Source: Auanema rhodensis
Taxonomy: Eukaryota; Nematoda; Chromadorea; Rhabditida; Rhabditidae
Reading direction: 5' to 3'
DNA: 64,000 nucleotides
Assembly: GCA_964057225.1 (NCBI GenBank)
Contig: OZ059897.1
Location: 3,906,001-3,970,000, forward strand
Shown: piece by piece, positions 36,304 to 49,295 of the stretch
Position numbering within the stretch: the first letter of the stretch is position 1
Layout of the letters: each line of letters begins with the position of its first letter
Notes under the pieces: generated by a model
The model's database searches: none
Told to the model about the DNA's origin: nothing
What the model saw: the letters and a program-made list of their open reading frames with translations, nothing else
Translations under genes and position numbers: made by a program

Positions 36304-39300
36304 GATGCGGATTTTTAAGCTGCGTCGATCTGTGTTATCAGATTTGAGTTAGCTTAAAAATGCACCGAGATATCAACTGATATATGTTCACACTTATATC
36401 CTCGATTTTCACCCTGAAGAAATGATTTTTTCGTTGAAAAACATTGTCCATCGTATTGGTCTTGAAAAAAGGAATCTAAAAACATCTACTTTTTGTGAAA
36501 TTATTTAGAAATTTTTCGGGAAAATTTTTGTCAAAATGTTTTTGGAAGCAATGTTGAGTGTACATGGGAACTCAACATACACTAATGCATTATTTTTCAA
36601 ACGATCATAACTAATTTTTGTATGGAGCGTTTCTCAATGTAGTATAGTGCATTCGATGCGGATTTTTAAGCTGCGTTGATCTGTGTTATCAGATTTGCGC
36701 TAGCTTAAAAATGCACCGAGTAATCAACTGATATAGGTTCACACTTATATCCTCGATTTTCACCCTGAAGAATTAATTTTTTTCGTTGAATAACATTGTC
36801 CATCGTCTTTGCCTTAAAAAAAGAAATCTAAAAACTCCTACTTTTTGTGAAATTATTTAGAAATTTTTCGGGAAAATTTTTGTCACAATGTTTTTGGAAG
36901 CAATGTTGAGTGTACATGGGAACTCAGCATACACTAATGCATTATTTTTCAAACGATCATAACTAATTTTTGTATGGAGCGTTTCTCAATGTAGTATAGT
37001 GCATTCGATGCGGATTTTTAAGCTGCGTTGATCTGTGTTATCAGATTTGCGCTAGCTTAAAAATGCACCGAGTAATCAACTGATATAGGTTCACACTTAT
37101 ATCCTCGATTTTCACCCTGAAGAATTAATTTTTTCGTTGAATAACATTGTCCATCGTCTTTGCCTTGAAAAAAGAAATCTAAAAACTCCTACTTTTTGTG
37201 AAATTATTTAGAAATTTTTCGGGAAAATTTTTGTCACAATGTTTTTGGAAGCAATGTTGAGTGTACATGGGAACTCAGCATACACTAATGCATTATTTTT
37301 CAAACGATCATAACTAATTTTTGTATAGAGCGTTTCTCAATGTAGTATAGTGCATTCGATGCGGATTTTTAAGCTGCGTCGATCTGTGTTATCAGATTTG
37401 CGCTAGCTTAAAAATGCACCGAGATATCAACTGATATATGTTCACACTTATATCCTCGATTTTCACCCTGAAGAAATGATTTTTTCGTTGAAAAACATTG
37501 TCCATCGTATTCGTCTTGAAAAAAAGAATCTAAAAACATCTACTTTTTGTGAAATTATTCAGAAATTTTTCGGGAAAATTTTTGTCAAAATGTTTTTGGA
37601 AGCAATGTTGAGTGTACATGGGAACTCAACATACACTAATGCATTATTTTTCAAACGATCATAACTTATTTTTGTATGGAGCGTTTCTCAATGTAGTATA
37701 GTGCATTCGATGCGGATTTTTAAGCTGCGTTGATCTGTGTTATCAGATTTGCGCTAGCTTAAAAATGCACCGAGTAATCAACTGATATAGGTTCACACTT
37801 ATATCCTCGATTTTCACCCTGAAGAATTAATTTTTTCGTTGAATAACATTGTCCATCGTCTTTGCCTTGAAAAAAGAAATCTAAAAACTCCTACTTTTTG
37901 TGAAATTATTTAGAAATTTTTCGGGAAAATTTTTGTCACAATGTTTTTGGAAGCAATGTTGAGTGTACATGGGAACTCAGCATACACTAATGCATTATTT
38001 TTCAAACGATCATAACTAATTTTTGTATAGAGCGTTTCTCAATGTAGTATAGTGCATTCGATGCGGATTTTTAAGCTGCGTCGATCTGTGTTATCAGATT
38101 TGCGCTAGCTTAAAAATGCACCGAGATATCAACTGATATATGTTCACACTTATATCCTCGATTTTCACCCTGAAGAAATGATTTTTTCGTTGAAAAACAT
38201 TGTCCATCGTATTCGTCTTGAAAAAAAGAATCTAAAAACATCTACTTTTTGTGAAATTATTCAGAAATTTTTCGGGAAAATTTTTGTCAAAATGTTTTTG
38301 GAAGCAATGTTGAGTGTACATGGGAACTCAACATACACTAATGCATTATTTTTCAAACGATCATAACTTATTTTTGTATGGAGCGTTTCTCAATGTAGTA
38401 TAGTGCATTCGATGCGGATTTTTAAGCTGCGTTGATCTGTGTTATCAGATTTGCGCTAGCTTAAAAATGCACCGAGTAATCAACTGATATAGGTTCACAC
38501 TTATATCCTCGATTTTCACCCTGAAGAAATGATTTTTTCGTTGAATAACATTGTCCATCGTCTTCGTCTTGAAAAAAGGAATCTAAAAACATCTACTTTT
38601 TGTGAAATTATTTAGAAATTTTTCGGGAAAATTTTTGTCAAAATGTTTTTGGAAGCAATGTTGAGTGTACATGGGAACTCAACATACACTAATGCATTAT
38701 TTTTCAAACGATCATAACTAATTTTTGTATGGAGCGTTTCTCAATGTAGTATAGTGCATTCGATGCGGATTTTTAAGCTGCGTTGATCTGTGTTATCAGA
38801 TTTGCGCTAGCTTAAAAATGCACCGAGTAATCAACTGATATAGGTTCACACTTATATCCTCGATTTTCACCCTGAAGAATTAATTTTTTTCGTTGAATAA
38901 CATTGTCCATCGTCTTTGCCTTAAAAAAAGAAATCTAAAAACTCCTACTTTTTGTGAAATTATTTAGAAATTTTTCGGGAAAATTTTTGTCACAATGTTT
39001 TTGGAAGCAATGTTGAGTGTACATGGGAACTCAGCATACACTAATGCATTATTTTTCAAACGATCATAACTAATTTTTGTATGGAGCGTTTCTCAATGTA
39101 GTATAGTGCATTCGATGCGGATTTTTAAGCTGCGTTGATCTGTGTTATCAGATTTGCGCTAGCTTAAAAATGCACCGAGTAATCAACTGATATAGGTTCA
39201 CACTTATATCCTCGATTTTCACCCTGAAGAATTAATTTTTTCGTTGAATAACATTGTCCATCGTCTTTGCCTTGAAAAAAGAAATCTAAAAACTCCTACT

Positions 39301-39464
39301 TTTTGTGAAATTATTTAGAAATTTTTCGGGAAAATTTTTGTCACAATGTTTTTGGAAGCAATGTTGAGTGTACATGGGAACTCAGCATACACTAATGCAT
39401 TATTTTTCAAACGATCATAACTAATTTTTGTATAGAGCGTTTCTCAATGTAGTATAGTGCATTC
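36304..39464 (+). repeat. Nine-monomer unit M-K-K'-N-K'-N-P-K-K' (3161 bp)
   Basis: This is an expanded relative of 34197-36303. N-K' is followed by a second N (starting 38060, 702 bp after the first), and a K is present before the final K'. The two N monomers share CTTGAAAAAAAGAAT, TTCAGAAA and TAACTTATT. A third M-K-K' run begins at 39465; its K' has the private change AAATTTTACGGG (about 40380). Confidence 0.75.
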
Positions 39465-40518
39465 GATGCGGATTTTTAAGCTGCGTCGATCTGTGTTATC
39501 AGATTTGAGTTAGCTTAAAAATGCACCGAGATATCAACTGATATATGTTCACACTTATATCCTCGATTTTCACCCTGAAGAAATGATTTTTTCGTTGAAA
39601 AACATTGTCCATCGTATTGGTCTTGAAAAAAGGAATCTAAAAACATCTACTTTTTGTGAAATTATTTAGAAATTTTTCGGGAAAATTTTTGTCAAAATGT
39701 TTTTGGAAGCAATGTTGAGTGTACATGGGAACTCAACATACACTAATGCATTATTTTTCAAACGATCATAACTAATTTTTGTATGGAGCGTTTCTCAATG
39801 TAGTATAGTGCATTCGATGCGGATTTTTAAGCTGCGTTGATCTGTGTTATCAGATTTGCGCTAGCTTAAAAATGCACCGAGTAATCAACTGATATAGGTT
39901 CACACTTATATCCTCGATTTTCACCCTGAAGAATTAATTTTTTTCGTTGAATAACATTGTCCATCGTCTTTGCCTTGAAAAAAGAAATCTAAAAACTCCT
40001 ACTTTTTGTGAAATTATTTAGAAATTTTTCGGGAAAATTTTTGTCACAATGTTTTTGGAAGCAATGTTGAGTGTACATGGGAACTCAGCATACACTAATG
40101 CATTATTTTTCAAACGATCATAACTAATTTTTGTATGGAGCGTTTCTCAATGTAGTATAGTGCATTCGATGCGGATTTTTAAGCTGCGTTGATCTGTGTT
40201 ATCAGATTTGCGCTAGCTTAAAAATGCACCGAGTAATCAACTGATATAGGTTCACACTTATATCCTCGATTTTCACCCTGAAGAATTAATTTTTTCGTTG
40301 AATAACATTGTCCATCGTCTTTGCCTTGAAAAAAGAAATCTAAAAACTCCTACTTTTTGTGAAATTATTTAGAAATTTTACGGGAAAATTTTTGTCACAA
40401 TGTTTTTGGAAGCAATGTTGAGTGTACATGGGAACTCAGCATACACTAATGCATTATTTTTCAAACGATCATAACTAATTTTTGTATAGAGCGTTTCTCA
40501 ATGTAGTATAGTGCATTC

Positions 40519-42273
40519 GATGCGGATTTTTAAGCTGCGTCGATCTGTGTTATCAGATTTGAGTTAGCTTAAAAATGCACCGAGATATCAACTGATATAT
40601 GTTCACACTTATATCCTCGATTTTCACCCTGAAGAAATGATTTTTTCGTTGAAAAACATTGTCCAACGTATTCGTCTTGAAAAAAGGAATCTAAAAACAT
40701 CTACTTTTTGTGAAATTATTCAGAAATTTTTCGGGAAAATTTTTGTCACAATGTTTTTGGAAGCAATATTGAGTGTACATGGGAACTCAGCATACACTAA
40801 TGCATTATTTTTCAAACGATCATAACTAATTTTTGTATAGAGCGTTTCTCAATGTAGTATAGTGCATTCGATGCGGATTTTTAAGCTGCGTTGATCTGTG
40901 TTATCAGATTTGCGCTAGCTTAAAAATGCACCGAGATATCAACTGATATAGGTTCACACTTATATCCTCGATTTTCACCCTGAAGAAATGATTTTTTCGT
41001 TGAATAACATTGTCCATCGTCTTCGTCTTGAAAAAAAAAATCTAAAAACATCTACTTTTTGTGAAATTATTCAGAAATTTTTCGGGAAAATTTTTGTCAA
41101 AATGTTTTTGGAAGCAATGTTGAGTGTACATGGGAACTCAACATACACTAATGCATTATTTTTCAAACGATCATAACTAATTTTTGTATTAAGCGTTTAT
41201 CAATGTAGTATAGTGCATTCGATGCGGATTTTTAAGCTGCGTCGATCTGTGTTATCAGATTTGCGCTAGCTTGAAAATGCACCGAGATATCAACTGATAT
41301 AGGTTCACACTTATATCCTCGATTTTCACCCTGAAGAATTAATTTTTTTCGTTGAATAACATTGTCCATCGTCTTTGCCTTGAAAAAAGGAATCTAAAAA
41401 CATCTACTTTTTGTGAAATTATTTAGAAATTTTTCGGGAAAATTTTTGTCACAATGTTTTTGGAAGCAATGTTGAGTGTACATGGGAACTCAGCATACAC
41501 TAATGCATTATTTTTCAAACGATCATAACTAATTTTTGTATAGAGCGTTTCTCAATGTAGTATAGTGCTGTCGATGTGGATTTTTAAGCTGCGTTGATCT
41601 GTGTTATCAGATTTGAGTTAGCTTAAAAATGCACCGAGATATCAACTGATATATGTTCACGCTTATATCCTCGATTTTCACACTGAAGAAATGATTTTTT
41701 CGTTGAATAACATTGTCCATCGTCTTCGTCTTGAAAAAAGGAATCTAAAAACATCTACTTTTTGTGAAATTATTCAGAAATTTTTCGGGAAAATTTTTGT
41801 CACAATGTTTTTGGAAGCAATGTTGAGTGTACATGGGAACTCAGCATACACTAATGCATTATTTTTCAAACGATCATAACTAATTTTTGTATAGAGCGTT
41901 TCTCAATGTAGTATAGTGCTGTCGATGTGGATTTTTAAGCTGCGTTGATCTGTGTTATCAGATTTGAGTTAGCTTAAAAATGCACCGAGATATCAACTGA
42001 TATAGGTTCACACTTATATCCTCGATTTTCACCCTGAAGAATTAATTTTTTTCGTTGAATAACATTGTCCATCGTCTTTGCCTTGAAAAAAGGAATCTAA
42101 AAACATCTACTTTTTGTTATGATTTAGAAATTTTTCGGGAAAATTTTTGTCACAATGTTTTTGGAAGCAATGTTGAGTGTACATGGGAACTCAGCATACA
42201 CTAATGCATTATTTTTCAAACGATCATAACTAATTTTTGTATAGAGCGTTTCTCAATGTAGTATAGTGCTGTC
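40519..42273 (+). repeat. Mixed five-monomer stretch between ordered domains
   Basis: Five monomers with no repeated order. 40519-40869 has private CCAACGTATTCG and GCAATATTGAG. 40870 onward mixes GCGCTAGC, ATATAGG and an ATGATT body with a run of ten A. Then a J with a TTAAG-tailed predecessor as in the left domain, and two monomers with the new head GCTGTCGATGTGG. The second of these (41924-42273) has the only rearrangement of its kind in the window, CTTTTTGTTATGATTTAG in place of CTTTTTGTGAAATTATTTAG. The GATGTGG head appears first here and continues to the right edge. Confidence 0.7.
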
Positions 42274-45200
42274 GATGTGGATTTTTAAGCTGCGTTGATC
42301 TGTGTTATCAGATTTGAGTTAGCTTAAAAATGCACCGAGATATCAACTGATATATGTTCACGCTTATATCCTCGATTTTCACACTGAAGAAATGATTTTT
42401 TCGTTGAATAACATTGTCCATCGTCTTCGTCTTGAAAAAAGGAATCTAAAAACATCTACTTTTTGTGAAATTATTTAGAAATTTTTCGGGAAAATTTTTG
42501 TCAAAATGTTTTTGGAAGCAATGTTGAGTGTACATGGGAACTCAGCATACACTAATGCATTATTTTTCAAACGATCATAACTAATTTTTGTATAGAGCGT
42601 TTCTCAATGTAGTATAGTGCATTCGATGCGGATTTTTAAGCTGCGTCGATCTGTGTTATCAGATTTGAGTTAGCTTAAAAATGCACCGAGATATCAACTG
42701 ATATATGTTCACACTTATATCCTCGATTTTCACCCTGAAGAAATGATTTTTTCGTTAAAAAACATTGTCCATCGTATTCGTCTTGAAAAAAGGAATCTAA
42801 AAACATCTACTTTTTGTGAAATTATTTAGAAATTTTTCGGGAAAATTTTTGTCAAAATGTTTTTGGAAGCAATGTTGAGTGTACATGGGAACTCAACATA
42901 CACTAATGCATTATTTTTCAAACGATCATAACTAATTTTTGTATAGAGCGTTTCTCATTGTAATATAGTGCATTTAATGCGGATTTTTAAGCTGCGTTGA
43001 TCTGTGTTATCAGATTTGCGCTAGCTTAAAAATGCACCGAGTAATCAACTGATATAGGTTCACACTTATATCCTCGATTTTCACCCTGAAGAATTAATTT
43101 TTTCGTTGAATAACATTGTCCATCGTCTTTGCCTTGAAAAAAGAAATCTAAAAACATCTACTTTTTGTGAAATTATTTAGAAATTTTTCGGGAAAATTTT
43201 TGTCACAATGTTTTTGGAAGCAATGTTGAGTGTACATGGGAACTCAGCATACACTAATGCATTATTTTTCAAACGATCATAACTAATTTTCGTATAGAGC
43301 GTTTCTCAATGTAGTATAGTGCTGTCGATGCGGATTTTTAAGCTGCGTTGATCTGTGTTATCAGATTTGAGTTAGCTTAAAAATGCACCGAGATATCAAC
43401 TGATATATGTTCACGCTTATATCCTCGATTTTCACCCTGAAGAAATGATTTTTTCGTTGAATAACATTGTCCATCGTCTTCGTCTTGAAAAAAGGAATCT
43501 AAAAACATCTACTTTTTGTGAAATTATTTAGAAATTTTTCGGGAAAATTTTTGTCAAAATGTTTTTGGAAGCAATGTTGAGTGTACATGGGAACTCAACA
43601 TACACTAATGCATTATTTTTCAAACGATCATAACTAATTTTTGTATTAAGCGTTTATCAATGTAGTATAGTGCATTCGATGCGGATTTTTAAGCTGCGTC
43701 GATCTGTGTTATCAGATTTGCGCTAGCTTGAAAATGCACCGAGATATCAACTGATATAGGTTCACACTTATATCCTCGATTTTCACCCTGAAGAATTAAT
43801 TTTTTTCGTTGAATAACATTGTCCATCGTCTTTGCCTTGAAAAAAGGAATCTAAAAACATCTACTTTTTGTGAAATTATTTAGAAATTTTTCGGGAAAAT
43901 TTTTGTCACAATGTTTTTGGAAGCAATGTTGAGTGTACATGGGAACTCAGCATACACTAATGCATTATTTTTCAAACGATCATAACTAATTTTTGTATAG
44001 AGCGTTTCTCAATGTAGTATAGTGCTGTCGATGTGGATTTTTAAGCTGCGTTGATCTGTGTTATCAGATTTGAGTTAGCTTAAAAATGCACCGAGATATC
44101 AACTGATATATGTTCACGCTTATATCCTCGATTTTCACACTGAAGAAATGATTTTTTCGTTGAATAACATTGTCCATCGTCTTCGTCTTGAAAAAAGGAA
44201 TCTAAAAACATCTACTTTTTGTGAAATTATTTAGAAATTTTTCGGGAAAATTTTTGTCAAAATGTTTTTGAAAGCAATGTTGAGTGTACATGGGAACTCA
44301 GCATACACTAATGCATTATTTTTCAAACGATCATAACTAATTTTTGTATAGAGCGTTTCTCATTGTAGTATAGTGCATTCGATGCGGATTTTTAAGCTGC
44401 GTTGATCTGTGTTATCAGATTTGAGTTAACTTAAAAATGCACCGAGATATCAACTGATATAGGTTCACACATATATCCTCGATTTTCACCCTGAAGAAAT
44501 GATTTTTTCGTTGAAAAACATTGTCCATCGTATTCGTCTTGAAAAAAGGAATCTAAAAACATCTACTTTTTGTGAAATTATTTAGAAATTTTTCGGGAAA
44601 ATTTTTGTCAAAATGTTTTTGGAAGCAATGTTGAGTGTACATGGGAACTCAACATACACTAATGCATTATTTTTCAAACGATCATAACTAATTTTTGTAT
44701 AGAGCGTTTCTCAATGTAGTATAGTGCATTCGATGCGGATTTTTAAGCTGCGTTGATCTGTGTTATCAGATTTGAGTTAGCTTAAAAATGCACCGAGATA
44801 TCAACTGATATATGTTCACACTTATATCCTCGATTTTCACCCTGAAGAAATGATTTTTTCGTTGAAAAACATTGTCCATCGTATTCGTCTTGAAAAAAGG
44901 AATCTAAAAACATCTACTTTTTGTGAAATTAATTAGAAATTTTTCGGGAAAATTTTTGTCAAAATGTTTTTGGAAGCAATGTTGAGTGTACATGGGAACT
45001 CAACATACACTAATGCATTATTTTTCGAACGATCATAACTAATTTTTGTATAGAGCGTTTCTCATTGTAGTATAGTGCATTCGATGCGGATTTTTAAGCT
45101 GCGTTGATCTGTGTTATCAGATTTGAGTTAACTTAAAAATGCACCGAGATATCAACTGATATAGGTTCACACTTATATCCTCGATTTTCACCCTGAAGAA

Positions 45201-45784
45201 ATGATTTTTTCGTTGAAAAACATTGTCCATCGTCTTTGTCTTGAAAAAAGGAATCTAAAAACATCTACTTTTTGTGAAATTATTTAGAAATTTTTCGGGA
45301 AAATTTTTGTCACAATGTTTTTGGAAGCAATGTTGAGTGTACATGGGAACTCAGCATACACTAATGCATTATTTTTCAAACGATCATAACTAATTTTTGT
45401 ATAGAGCGTTTCTCAATGTAGTATAGTGCTGTCGATGTGGATTTTTAAGCTGCGTTGATCTGTGTTATCAGATTTGAGTTAGCTTAAAAATGCACCGAGA
45501 TATCAACTGATATATGTTCACGCTTATATCCTCGATTTTCACACTGAAGAAATGATTTTTTCGTTGAATAACATTGTCCATCGTCTTCGTCTTGAAAAAA
45601 GGAATCTAAAAACATCTACTTTTTGTGAAATTATTTAGAAATTTTTCGGGAAAATTTTTGTCAAAATGTTTTTGGAAGCAATGTTGAGTGTACATGGGAA
45701 CTCAACATACACTAATGCATTATTTTTCAAACGATCATAACTAATTTTTGTATTGAGCGTTTATCAATGTAGTATAGTGCATTC
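42274..45784 (+). repeat. Ten-monomer HOR, copy 1 (3511 bp, diverged)
   Basis: Recognised by the ordered markers CGTTAAAAAAC, GCATTTAATGCGG, GCTGTCGATGCGG with a D-like body, J, GATGTGG with TTTTTGAAAGC, GAGTTAACTT with CACATATATCC, H-like, and GAGTTAACTT again. Length is exactly that of the next two copies. It lacks their shared changes TTTTCCGGG, GCGTTCATCTG, GATGCAGAT, GGGAAACTTT and CATGGAAATTC, and its last monomer is a GATGTGG type instead of the GTTAGCTGAAAA type. It is therefore the outgroup of the three. Confidence 0.85.
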
Positions 45785-48700
45785 GATGCGGATTTTTAAG
45801 CTGCGTCGATCTGTGTTATCAGATTTGCGCTAGCTTGAAAATGCACCGAGATATCAACTGATATAGGTTCACACTTATATCCTCGATTTTCACCCTGAAG
45901 AATTAATTTTTTCATTGAATAACATTGTCCATCGTCTTTGCCTTGAAAAAAGGAATCTAAAAACATCTACTTTTTGTGAAATTATTTAGAAATTTTTCGG
46001 GAAAATTTTTGTCAAAATGTTTTTGGAAGCAATGTTGAGTGTACATGGGAACTCAACATACACTAATGCATTATTTTTCAAACGATCATAACTAATTTTT
46101 GTATAGAGCGTTTCTCAATGTAGTATAGTGCATTCGATGCGGATTTTTAAGCTGCGTCGATCTGTGTTATCAGATTTGAGTTAGCTTAAAAATGCACCGA
46201 GATATCAACTGATATATGTTCACACTTATATCCTCGATTTTCACCCTGAAGAAATGATTTTTTCGTTAAAAAACATTGTCCATCGTATTCGTCTTGAAAA
46301 AAGGAATCTAAAAACATCTACTTTTTGTGAAATTATTTAGAAATTTTTCGGGAAAATTTTTGTCAAAATGTTTTTGGAAGCAATGTTGAGTGTACATGGG
46401 AACTCAACATACACTAATGCATTATTTTTCAAACGATCATAACTAATTTTTGTATAGAGCGTTTATCAATGTAGTATAGTGCATTTAATGCGGATTTTTA
46501 AGCTGCGTTGATCTGTGTTATCAGATTTGCGCTAGCTTAAAAATGCACCGAGTAATCAACTGATATAGGTTCACACTTATATCCTCGATTTTCACCCTGA
46601 AGAATTAATTTTTTCGTTGAATAACATTGTCCATCGTCTTTGCCTTGAAAAAAGAAATCTAAAAACATCTACTTTTTGTGAAATTATTTAGAAATTTTTC
46701 GGGAAACTTTTTGTCACAATGTTTTTGGAAGCAATGTTGAGTGTACATGGGAACTCAGCATACACTAATGCATTATTTTTCAAACGATCATAACTAATTT
46801 TCGTATAGAGCGTTTCTCAATGTAGTATAGTGCTGTCGATGCAGATTTTTAAGCTGCGTTGATCTGTGTTATCAGATTTGAGTTAGCTTAAAAATGCACC
46901 GAGATATCAACTGATATATGTTCACGCTTATATCCTCGATTTTCACCCTGAAGAAATGATTTTTTCGTTGAATAACATTGTCCATCGTCTTCGTCTTGAA
47001 AAAAGGAATCTATAAACATCTACTTTTTGTGAAATTATTTAGAAATTTTTCGGGAAAATTTTTGTCAAAATGTTTTTGGAAGCAATGTTGAGTGTACATG
47101 GGAACTCAACATACACTAATGCATTATTTTTCAAACGATCATAACTAATTTTTGTATTAAGCGTTCATCAATGTAGTATAGTGCATTCGATGCGGATTTT
47201 TAAGCTGCGTCGATCTGTGTTATCAGATTTGCGCTAGCTTGAAAATGCACCGAGATATCAACTGATATAGGTTCACACTTATATCCTCGATTTTCACCCT
47301 GAAGAATTAATTTTTTTCGTTGAATAACATTGTCCATCGTCTTTGCCTTGAAAAAAGGAATCTAAAAACATCTACTTTTTGTGAAATTATTTAGAAATTT
47401 TTCGGGAAAATTTTTGTCACAATGTTTTTGGAAGCAATGTTGAGTGTACATGGGAACTCAGCATACACTAATGCATTATTTTTCAAACGATCATAACTAA
47501 TTTTTGTATAGAGCGTTTCTCAATGTAGTATAGTGCTGTCGATGTGGATTTTTAAGCTGCGTTGATCTGTGTTATCAGATTTGAGTTAGCTTAAAAATGC
47601 ACCGAGATATCAACTGATATATGTTCACGCTTATATCCTCGATTTTCACACTGAAGAAATGATTTTTTCGTTGAATAACATTGTCCATCGTCTTCGTCTT
47701 GAAAAAAGGAATCTAAAAACATCTACTTTTTGTGAAATTATTTAGAAATTTTCCGGGAAAATTTTTGTCAAAATGTTTTTGAAAGCAATGTTGAGTGTAC
47801 ATGGGAACTCAGCATACACTAATGCATTATTTTTCAAACGATCATAACTAATTTTTGTATAGAGCGTTTCTCATTGTAGTATAGTGCATTCGATGCGGAT
47901 TTTTAAGCTGCGTTGATCTGTGTTATCAGATTTGAGTTAACTTAAAAATGCACCGAGATATCAACTGATATAGGTTCACACATATATCCTCGATTTTCAC
48001 CCTGAAGAAATGATTTTTTCGTTGAAAAACATTGTCCATCGTATTCGTCTTGAAAAAAGGAATCTAAAAACATCTACTTTTTGTGAAATTATTTAGAAAT
48101 TTTTCGGGAAAATTTTTGTCAAAATGTTTTTGGAAGCAATGTTGAGTGTACATGGGAACTCAACATACACTAATGCATTATTTTTCAAACGATCATAACT
48201 AATTTTTGTATAGAGCGTTTCTCAATGTAGTATAGTGCATTCGATGCGGATTTTTAAGCTGCGTTCATCTGTGTTATCAGATTTGAGTTAGCTTAAAAAT
48301 GCACCGAGATATCAACTGATATATGTTCACACTTATATCCTCGATTTTCACCCTGAAGAAATGATTTTTTCGTTGAAAAACATTGTCCATCGTATTCGTC
48401 TTGAAAAAAGGAATCTAAAAACATCTACTTTTTGTGAAATTAATTAGAAATTTTTCGGGAAAATTTTTGTCAAAATGTTTTTGGAAGCAATGTTGAGTGT
48501 ACATGGGAACTCAACATACACTAATGCATTATTTTTCGAACGATCATAACTAATTTTTGTATAGAGCGTTTCTCATTGTAGTATAGTGCATTCGATGCGG
48601 ATTTTTAAGCTGCGTTGATCTGTGTTATCAGATTTGAGTTAACTTAAAAATGCACCGAGATATCAACTGATATAGGTTCACACTTATATCCTCGATTTTC

Positions 48701-49295
48701 ACCCTGAAGAAATGATTTTTTCGTTGAAAAACATTGTCCATCGTCTTCGTCTTGAAAAAAGGAATCTAAAAACATCTACTTTTTGTGAAATTATTTAGAA
48801 ATTTTTCGGGAAAATTTTTGTCAAAATGTTTTTGGAAGCAATGTTGAGTGTACATGGAAATTCAACATACACTAATGCATTATTTTTCAAACGATCATAA
48901 CTAATTTTTGTATAGAGCGTTTCTCAATGTAGTATAGTGCATTCGATGCGGATTTTTAAGCTGCGTCGATCTGTGTTATCAGATTTGAGTTAGCTGAAAA
49001 ATGCACCGAGATATCAACTGATATATGTTCACACTTATATCCTCGATTTTCACCCTGAAGAAATGATTTTTTCGTTGAAAAACATTGTCCATCGTATTCG
49101 TCTTGAAAAAAAGAATCTAAAAACATCTACTTTTTGTGAAATTATTCAGAAATTTTTCGGGAAAATTTTTGTCAAAATGTTTTTGGAAGCAATGTTGAGT
49201 GTACATGGGAACTCAGCATACACTAATGCATTATTTTTCAAACGATCATAACTAATTTTTGTATAGAGCGTTTCTCAATGTAGTATAGTGCTGTC
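45785..49295 (+). repeat. Ten-monomer HOR, copy 2 (3511 bp)
   Basis: Markers in order: TTTTTTCATTGAAT; CGTTAAAAAAC with a TAGAGCGTTTATC tail; GCATTTAATG with GGGAAACTTT; GATGCAGAT with CTATAAACATC and GCGTTCATC; J; GATGTGG with TTTTCCGGG and TTGAAAGC; GAGTTAACTT with CACATATATCC; GCGTTCATCTG; GAGTTAACTT with CATGGAAATTC; GTTAGCTGAAAA with TTCAGAAA. All recur at +3511. Only the first monomer's head differs: CGATCTGTG with GCGCTAGC here, TTGATCTGTG with GAGTTAGC in copy 3. Confidence 0.92.

Larger units (their letters stand above)
33494..40518 (+). repeat. Middle array domain: K, K', M, N and P monomer types
   Basis: Twenty monomers. K and K' have GCGCTAGCTTAAAAATG, GAGTAATCAAC, GAATTAAT, AAAACTCCTAC and CTCAGC. 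K has the longer T run and often CCTTAAAAAAAG; K' has CCTTGAAAAAAG. M has CGATCTGTG, GAGTTAGC and CGTATTGGTC. N has GCGCTAGC, CGTATTCG, TTCAGAAA and TAACTTATT. P has GAGTAATC with an ATGATT body. AAAACTCCTAC and the TATGGAGCG tail are confined to this domain or its immediate edge. Order: K K' M K K' N P K' M K K' N K' N P K K' M K K'. Confidence 0.85.
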
